A stretch of DNA of 15,468 nucleotides from Dimargaris cristalligena (Eukaryota; Kickxellomycota; Dimargaritomycetes; Dimargaritales; Dimargaritaceae), in assembly GCA_027576995.1 (NCBI GenBank), contig JANBQC010000640.1:1-15468 (forward strand). Reading direction: 5' to 3'. Every line of letters begins with the position of its first letter. The stretch's first letter is position 1. The notes under the pieces are model-generated. The model was not told where the DNA came from. It worked only from the letters and a program-made list of their open reading frames with translations, and did no database searches. This document shows positions 9,301 to 15,468 of the stretch, one piece after another. A program made the position numbers and the translations under genes.

Positions 9301-12153
9301 ATGTCCGATCCCATTGAAATCGATGAGCTACCCGTGGAGTTGGCCGATGAAGTTCTCGTCAAGGAATTCGAGCGCCGGGAACGGGCGCGTCAGGTGGTAG
9401 TCCCTACTGATGACAGCAAAGTTAAACAGAAGCTCCGCGAATTAGAACACCCCATATGTCTATTCGGAGAAGGGGTAAGTCAACCGCATGCGTTCACTCC
9501 TATTTCTGGGTCCCATTCTATAAGCGGGGAGCCGTAGGCCGGCGGTTAAAGGTGCACCGTGCCGTCCTATAGCGCGTTGAATATGCCACCCCACCCATTC
9601 GGTTGGAAACACCCTTTTATATGGCCGACCCCGAGTATCTAACCTTTTTGTCGTATTTCTACCGTTTGAACCGTGACATGATGAATCACCCAATCTAACT
9701 GTTTGTACGACTTTTCCGCCGGTATTATAGCCCATGGAGCGCCGGGAACGACTCCGGTTCGTCCTATCCGAATTACCCGATGTACAACTTATTGAAGATC
9801 AAATGTCGGAGGATGAAGGATCGGTGAGTCATGATTTGCTATACATACCAACAGTTTCTATGTCAGCTAAATAATATGACCCGTTCTACGAGCGAGCTAC
9901 TGCATCTGATAACCTGGCTATTAGTTAATCACTTAGACCTAGGAATCCCAACCTCGTTGCTTTTCACACGTATCCGCCATTAACCCCATTTTTAATTTTG
10001 GAATTTAATAATCCAGGAGGAATCCGAGCAAGAAGAGGAATTTTATACCGAAGGCACAAAGCAATTACTTGAAGCCCGGCGGACCATAGCCTACTACTCT
10101 CTACCACGGTAAGTAGACCATCGTATTTGCAGTATATGAATGTCAGTTTAGGGCCAGGATTGTATTAAAACATGACCCTGATTTATTATTACGGCGTTTT
10201 ATTAATATGCGAGATAGCCAAAATGATACATGCTAATACGATTTCTTCACACTTCTTTTTACGAATTTCGCTATCGATTGTAGGGCTCGGGCGCGAATCA
10301 ATCGTCAAAAGGAAATGCATGAAGTGGCGCTGTTAACCATCAAGAATCACCGCGCGCAACTTAATCAGCATTTACAGGTACCTTAAAAACAACTTACATA
10401 ACATAACATTTACTTATTGAGAAACGCTTTTACCGGAAACCTATCCTCTAATTTTGACACTCACCATTAGCCAAAACCTGATTTTATATATTTATATTCC
10501 TGACAATTTTCTATAGAAAACCATGATTTATGCCTCGCAAACGGCCGATACCCGGCCCGTTTCCATTTGTGGGTTTTCTCCCAACTCCGAAATGCTGGTC
10601 ACCGGTTCATGGTCGGGTCTTTGCTCGCTTTGGCAGGTTCCTGGGTGTCAAAAAACACTAACACTTAAAGGTAAGTGGGCGTCTGGTGGTTTGGTTTAAT
10701 ACTTAATCGGTAGTGGGAAAGCGAATAGAGGGGTATACTAGCATGTCATATTGATTATTTTTCAATTCGGCAGGCCGTTATTTCAACAGTACAACCTACA
10801 TTATATGTGTATTAATTGATTTAATCTATAGGGCACGGGGATCGTGTGACGGGTGTGGCTTTCCACCCCGAGGCCACTTTATCGCTGGACCCGTCGGTTG
10901 CCAATCTCGCCACAGGCAGTGCCGACAAAAAAATCCACCTATGGGCACTAGATAAGTAAGTAAACCGGTCTTAGTATTACGGTTGATTATATTAAAGCCT
11001 AGGCCTCGCAGCAACGTTAAGCGCTCATGCAGGTATTTCCCCAATATGTCGGTCTTGGTAATTAACCTATACATATCCACATGCTCGCCTGACTATACCA
11101 CCCCATACAGAGAGCTCCCTATTGCCACCTTGGCGGGCCACACGATGCGCATTTGCCGAGTACGTTACCACCCCTCGGGTCGTTATCTGGGCTCCACCTC
11201 GTTTGACACAACTTGGCGACTATGGGACATGAACACCACCCAGGAAATTCTACTCCAGGAAGGCCACTCCAAGGAAGTGTTCGGTCTTGCTTTCCAATGC
11301 GATGGCTCCCTAGTAGCCACCGGGGGCTACGACGGCGTGGGCAAAGTTTGGGATCTCCGAACGGGTCGTTCCATCATGGACCTACAGGGGCATATCAAGG
11401 AAATATACGGCCTCGATTTCGCTCCCAACGGCTATCAAATTGCGACGGGTAGTGGCGATCATACCATCCGTATCTTCGACCTGCGCGTCATGAAATCGTT
11501 GGTGTCTATACCAGCCCACCAGTCCTTAATCTCAGAAGTGCGTTTCTTCCAGGGTACCGACTTAGTGGGCTACCCAACCCTTAACGGCTGGCTACCCGGC
11601 TCAACCTCGGATCGACGGGATACCAGCGCGCATACGAATATAGATACAAGCATGGATATGAATGTGGATGCCGGCCATTCGGGTCGCCAGCGAGTTCCCC
11701 TTTCCAATACGTTCTTGACTAGCTCGTCGTACGACGGAACGATCAAAGTTTGGTCAATGGACGATTGGCAGCTGCAAAAAACCCTGTCGGACCACGACGG
11801 TCGAGTCATGGGACTGGATGTTTCTAATGGTAAGTTAATAGATCTAAATGCAATGCCATAGCATACGGCCAATAGAAACCCTTAAGTTTTCGGTAATTGA
11901 TGGATGCTGGTTCAATTTTGGACGAGTCGACTTTGTCTCTATATATACCTGAACTTTGTGATTCGGGGCATTGGTGAACGCTCCATTGGCCTGTTAAAAA
12001 TGAACTCTATACTAATCACAATTTTTGTCACCGATCTTGCTCGGCCTCGCGCTGGCTCTATCACTATATAAACCGCCAATCTTCTACCTAGATGGCCAAT
12101 ATCTTGCGTCCTGCGGTTTTGACAAGACTTTTAAATTATGGTCAGCCCAGTAA
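9301..12153 (+). CDS. PRP4: U4/U6 snRNP protein Prp4 (PRPF4), SFM domain plus WD40 propeller
   Basis: Eight exons give 503 residues: 9301-9474, 9731-9823, 10017-10108, 10284-10377, 10517-10670, 10832-10955, 11111-11829 and 12092-12153. The seven introns are 139 to 262 bases long, with donors GTAAGT, GTGAGT or GTACCT. All phases agree and the frame stays open throughout. Residues 38-76 form the SFM (PRP4) domain, including [14 protein letters not shown] and RRERLR. EFYTEG and [17 protein letters not shown] follow at about 97-124, as in the human protein. From about residue 163 come WD repeats ending in SLW, HLW, RLW, KVW, IFD, KVW and KLW, a seven-bladed propeller. Prp4 is a U4/U6 component of the tri-snRNP, partners with Prp3 and is needed before spliceosome activation in the nucleus. 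Human PRPF4 has about 522 residues, so the length fits. The sixth repeat contains an extra loop (about 395-440). The gene has seven introns, whereas its neighbours have one each. Confidence 0.97.
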
Positions 12154-12354
12154 GAATGGTCGACATCTCCTGTTTACAGCACGTTGCTACTATGCTGCAT
12201 CTTCACATGGTCATTTATAAAATATCCGATTAGTTGACCATTATGGAGGTATTATAATATACTAAGCGGGATTACCCTCGCCCTCCCAGCTAAATAGTGT
12301 CCTATAAATGTGCTGGTTATCAAATACCATTAGGCTGTGGCAGGTGGTGGACTA

Positions 12355-13082
12355 ATGCGTATAAATCGTATTTCAGAGGTATACTAAGGCTGGCTTAGTT
12401 CAACTATGTTTTTTACCACATTTGGCCAGTCAAATTAAACCATCCACTCGGGGGGATAGCATTTTCATTGTGTTCAGAAAAGATGTGCACGGTTTCTTGA
12501 AAAAGCGAAATAATGGCATTTACCGAAGAGCTGCTTTAATGGCACGGTTTTACTTGGGTGGATACTGGGCTACTTGGTTTCCGTCAGTAGATCGGCCTAG
12601 GCACGGTGCCACAAACAAGCTCCAGAGCCCCTAGACTACAGTAATAAGGTCCAGGAATCCCTACATGCGGAAATGAATAAGGGCGTTGTGGTGTTTGGCA
12701 TACTGGACAAGGTATGTACACGAAGAAAAGGTGTCTGTCGTGGAAAGCTGGTTAGTCGAATATAGTTATCGTAAGCCCACAGAGCCTCTAAACAATGTGG
12801 TATATCGAAATCGTCTAAAAAGGCGGCCGATGTTACCGGTATATGGCACTAGATGTTTTGGCATATGGTTATCTATACAATCACATTATTTTTGCATTGC
12901 ACCAGAATTACACTAACCCTTTTGCAGCCACCAAAGGTTCATATCGGTAAATATATCTCGGGCTCATGTAGTATGTAATAACATATCAATTAACATGTCT
13001 GAATTAGCTATGGGTGGCATGGTTAAGCTTTATATTCTGCACAGAAGAACCTGACAAGGCTACTTGGGACACTCTTATTTAG
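12355..13082 (+). CDS. Possible small multi-exon gene with a 19-base microexon (hypothetical)
   Basis: I do not recognise this gene. The three right-hand exons are the better supported: 12601-12711, 12928-12946 (only 19 bases) and 13045-13082 ending in TAG. Their introns have good signals: donor GTATGT with acceptor CTAACCCTTTTGCAG, and donor GTAAAT with acceptor CTGCACAG. The joined frame has no stops and reads HKQAPEPLDYSNKVQ, then MNKGVVVFGILDK, then PPKVHIEEPDKATWDTLI. The first exon is a guess: an ATG at 12355 with eight codons to a GTATAC donor at 12379 joins in phase with acceptor CCTAG at 12600 and gives 63 residues in all. It could instead start at the in-frame ATG 12673 or further upstream. 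No signal peptide or membrane segment is seen. It lies about 200 bases downstream of PRP4 on the same strand. Chance splice-like signals remain possible. Confidence 0.4.
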
Positions 13083-14900
13083 GCCCCTATACTCTTAATG
13101 AGATTGACAGTCAAGGGTAATACACCTTAAAAAACCGCAGGGTTTAGGTCTTAGAAGAAAGTAACCGGTTTTTTGTCTTGAACCGTTTATTTATAGCCTT
13201 GACCATATTAAGGTGCCTATTCATGGTTTCGAACAGGGCATTGGGACACTGGGAGGGAGGGGGTCAGTGAACTGAAGGGGAAAAACTACCTTTAGGATTC
13301 CCGTTTTCTTTGACATTCTATTCATCAAACACCATTACATATATCCTATCCAGGCTATAAAAATTCATCTATCTCTCATCCCATACCTATACTATTAACA
13401 TATAATAGTTATACTTCAGTCAATAACTACAACTTATATGGTTATATAAATCCCAGTTTAGCTCTACTTCGCCATTCACAATCTAGCCATATTGGTTTCA
13501 TTTCATCCTTTGCCAGTCCACTTTATATTATTAACCCCTACCTATCCAACCACAAGTCTATAATGTATTATTTATCCCATGACGAAAATACCTTCTTTGT
13601 ACACCTCTCCTAGGCATAATAGAACTTAAAGGCCAATTTGGGCCACACCTTAAGATATGGGACATGTCATTCCATTGGAAGGCCCCAGAATCCTTGGACT
13701 AGGCGTGGTAAATCAAATGACCAGGCCCACTTACATGCGGATACTGACAGGTCCAACTGTAGTGGATCTTTAGCAATCTAAAGGACACCATCTCCTGTAA
13801 CAATGGGCCAGTGCCTGTAAAATATCCAAATGAATAGTATGTATCTCTTAGACTGATATTGTTTAATCAAAAAACATGTACTATACCCACACTGGTCAGC
13901 TTCTTTGTTCTGCTGGGTTTATTGTATCAGCTATATGGCTAAATCAAACCCATGGAGACGGCCCTATTTACATTGTATTACTACTTTTCCCACCAGTACC
14001 TAGTCGGGAATACTCCGTAAATCACATTGCTGAATGATACAAATACATGACCACCGAGTAGGATGCTTTAACCACTGAAATTCTTATTCAATTCAAGGGA
14101 TTATAACTAACTTAGTAAGCTATGACTGACCATGGGATTGAAGCAAAGAGGCTTCTGAAAGAGATTATGGAAAATACATCTGGTCCAAATTTCCATGCCC
14201 ATTGACAGGTGGTCTTCATCATATGTAGAAGTCCCCACGTAAGGATCCCTAACAAAACCATATGATTATACAGTCCCTAAATAGGCTAAAGCTATTGTTG
14301 AACTTTCTATTTGGCCATTCAACCAGGCGTCCACCACAAGGATTCATTAGAAGGACCCTGTTGACACCCTGAAGATTACATTGGAAGTGCAGTGATCATA
14401 CAAAACAGCGTACTCCAAAATACATCTTGACCAGCCATAGTATGCGGGTATAAATAAGGCCGCTTATCCAGCCTGTCCTGCTCCAGCGTACACTGTGCTA
14501 AGCTCATTATCCCCCACACCCCCTACTTCGAATACTGACCTCTTACCTTATCAGATTTTTCTATTTCAACCATTTTATATTCTCACCATACCTTCAGATC
14601 CGAATTTTAGATCTACAGTCTCATCGATTATATTTCAGTGACGTTCCATCCGTCTTCAAGTATAGCATTTCGGGCCACTTTCAGTATAAGTAACCACCAG
14701 GTCGATTCAAATGAGTAATTATTGGTTAAGCTATACCAACCCACGGGCGCCGGCGGATGATTCACGTAAGTGAGGCATTTATCAGTATCTCCCATATTCC
14801 AAACCATCATTTTTAAAGATTTTCTTTAGGTACCGTACATTTTGCCACCATGTAGTACAATAGTAACTAAATTCGCCATCTGTGTTGGAATTTGCATGTC
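13083..14900. other. AT-rich region without a supportable gene; scattered coding-like relics
   Basis: No long ORF occurs on either strand in these 1.8 kb. Short stretches look coding but are broken by stops. One is a plus-strand frame at 13656-13769 including GPRILGLGVVNQM. Another is a plus-strand frame from about 13993, including PVPSREYSVNHIAE and, further on, EAKRLLKEIMENTSGPNFHAH near 14140-14203; the antisense frame of the latter is also fairly open. They could be a decayed gene or transposon, or undetected small exons, and I cannot tell which. The right end, from about 14449, has promoter-like character for the edge gene. Confidence 0.4.
14449..14456 (+). promoter_or_regulatory. TATA box (TATAAATA) followed by pyrimidine-rich leader
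   Basis: A consensus TATAAATA preceded by GCGGG is followed, within 20 bases, by a CT-rich stretch of about 110 bases, as in many fungal promoters. It points at the edge gene on the plus strand. The roughly 600 bases to the coding exon would then include a leader, probably with an intron (GTAAGT donor at 14766). Confidence 0.4.
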
Positions 14901-15048
14901 ACTTCTGATTCGCATTTCCTACCATGGTTTCGATTGAATACCCAAAGCGGCCCTCTATGCCAAGAACAGAACAACCTTCGTCCTCGAATTATGTTGGTTG
15001 GAAACGGCCTACCAACCCACGATTTATAGAAATATTACCGGGGGTAAC

Positions 15049-15468
15049 ATGGCCAACTGCAATTTCCCACATGGTACGGTCGGATTCCTTAATATGCAAA
15101 ATATTAGTGACCCCTATCTTTGCAGCACCTTTCTCATCTGCCTTAAAGTGAATCAATCAAACGAACCGTTCTTCGATGGACTTAATTTTGGCCAGGAGCT
15201 CCAAACCCTTCTGGTTCTTCTCAGCTACAAGAATTCGAAAGCAGACTTATTCATTATTCCACCGGAGGAATTCGGAATTCTCCGGGGCTATCTTAATTTT
15301 GGTAACATCGAAACTGTATGGAAGGAAGTGGATCTTAATCAAATGATTCCCAATGAGGACAATGATATCGTGAGTTGGATGTTGAAAAGTCCCTAGACTA
15401 GGCGCGATCCAAACCCATAGCTCCTCTGTAGTTTCATTGGACTCATCTCTTTTTATCTTTTATAGCTT
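15049..15468 (+). CDS. Partial gene at window edge; remote ubiquitin-specific-protease-like N-terminal segment
   Basis: The frame is open from 14938 and its codons are coding-like up to 15369. There a GTGAGT donor begins a 96-base intron (15370-15465) with a pyrimidine-rich acceptor ending TTTTATAG. Three bases of the next exon are present, so the gene continues outside. I place the start at ATG 15049, which has a strong context (A at -3, G at +4). Alternatives are an upstream exon at 14711-14765 with a GTAAGT donor, or ATG 14924 in another frame. The 107 residues up to the splice site contain GTVGFLNMQNISDPYLCS near residue 10, then GQELQTLLVLLSYKN and FIIPPEEFGIL. Order and spacing recall the USP (peptidase C19) Cys box followed by the LQ-x-LF...L segment. 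The cysteine of the usual GNTCYxNS is absent (NISDPY here), so any such protein would be inactive. This resemblance is inferred and weak; the exon itself is fairly likely real. Confidence 0.5.

Noticed and set aside
12422..12916. Possible decayed Ty3 integrase (RFYLGGYWATWF and VVYRNRLKRRP)
   Set aside because: The two matches are short, only about 100 residues apart instead of about 300, with no HHCC or DDE residues. The region is better explained by the intron and exon model of the small gene.

Overview
The window looks like a gene-dense, intron-rich nuclear segment of a fungus. Two of the recognised genes belong to families typical of fungi: a MesA/Afi1 polarity protein and a Bsd2 metal-homeostasis adaptor. 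Introns are spliceosomal, mostly 100 to 300 bases long, with GTAAGT-like donors. The secreted F-box-like gene and the short acceptors ending in TATAG point loosely to an early-diverging lineage such as the Zoopagomycota (Dimargaris, Dispira or Tieghemiomyces relatives). That placement is only a guess.

Layout, left to right. Positions 254-1640 (minus strand) hold a two-exon gene for a 405-residue protein with a signal peptide followed by an F-box-like motif. Positions 1641-2954 appear to be its promoter plus the 3' flank of the next gene, with several simple repeats. Positions 2955-5326 (minus) hold a two-exon mesA/AFI1 gene (688 residues). Positions 5327-7267 separate it from the divergent BSD2 gene and contain a palindromic CGG-N5-CCG site, TATA-like elements and two unrecognised overlapping ORFs. 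Positions 7268-8350 (plus) hold a two-exon BSD2 gene (300 residues). Positions 8351-9300 are intergenic. Positions 9301-12153 (plus) hold PRP4, the WD40 protein of the U4/U6 snRNP, in eight exons (503 residues). All junctions were placed by reading-frame continuity, splice-site sequence and family conservation.

The right part is less certain. Positions 12355-13082 (plus) may hold a small unrecognised gene that includes a 19-base microexon. Positions 13083 to about 14900 contain no gene I can support, though some stop-interrupted stretches look coding. At the right edge an exon at about 15049-15369, followed by a convincing 96-base intron, starts a gene that runs out of the window. Its product resembles the N-terminal part of a ubiquitin-specific protease fold without the catalytic cysteine motif.

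The genes do not form a pathway. They cover ubiquitin-linked sorting (BSD2), polarised growth and trafficking (mesA), splicing (PRP4), and perhaps ubiquitin-related functions (the F-box-like and USP-like genes). The best candidates for something undescribed are the secreted F-box-like protein, the microexon gene and the USP-like edge gene.
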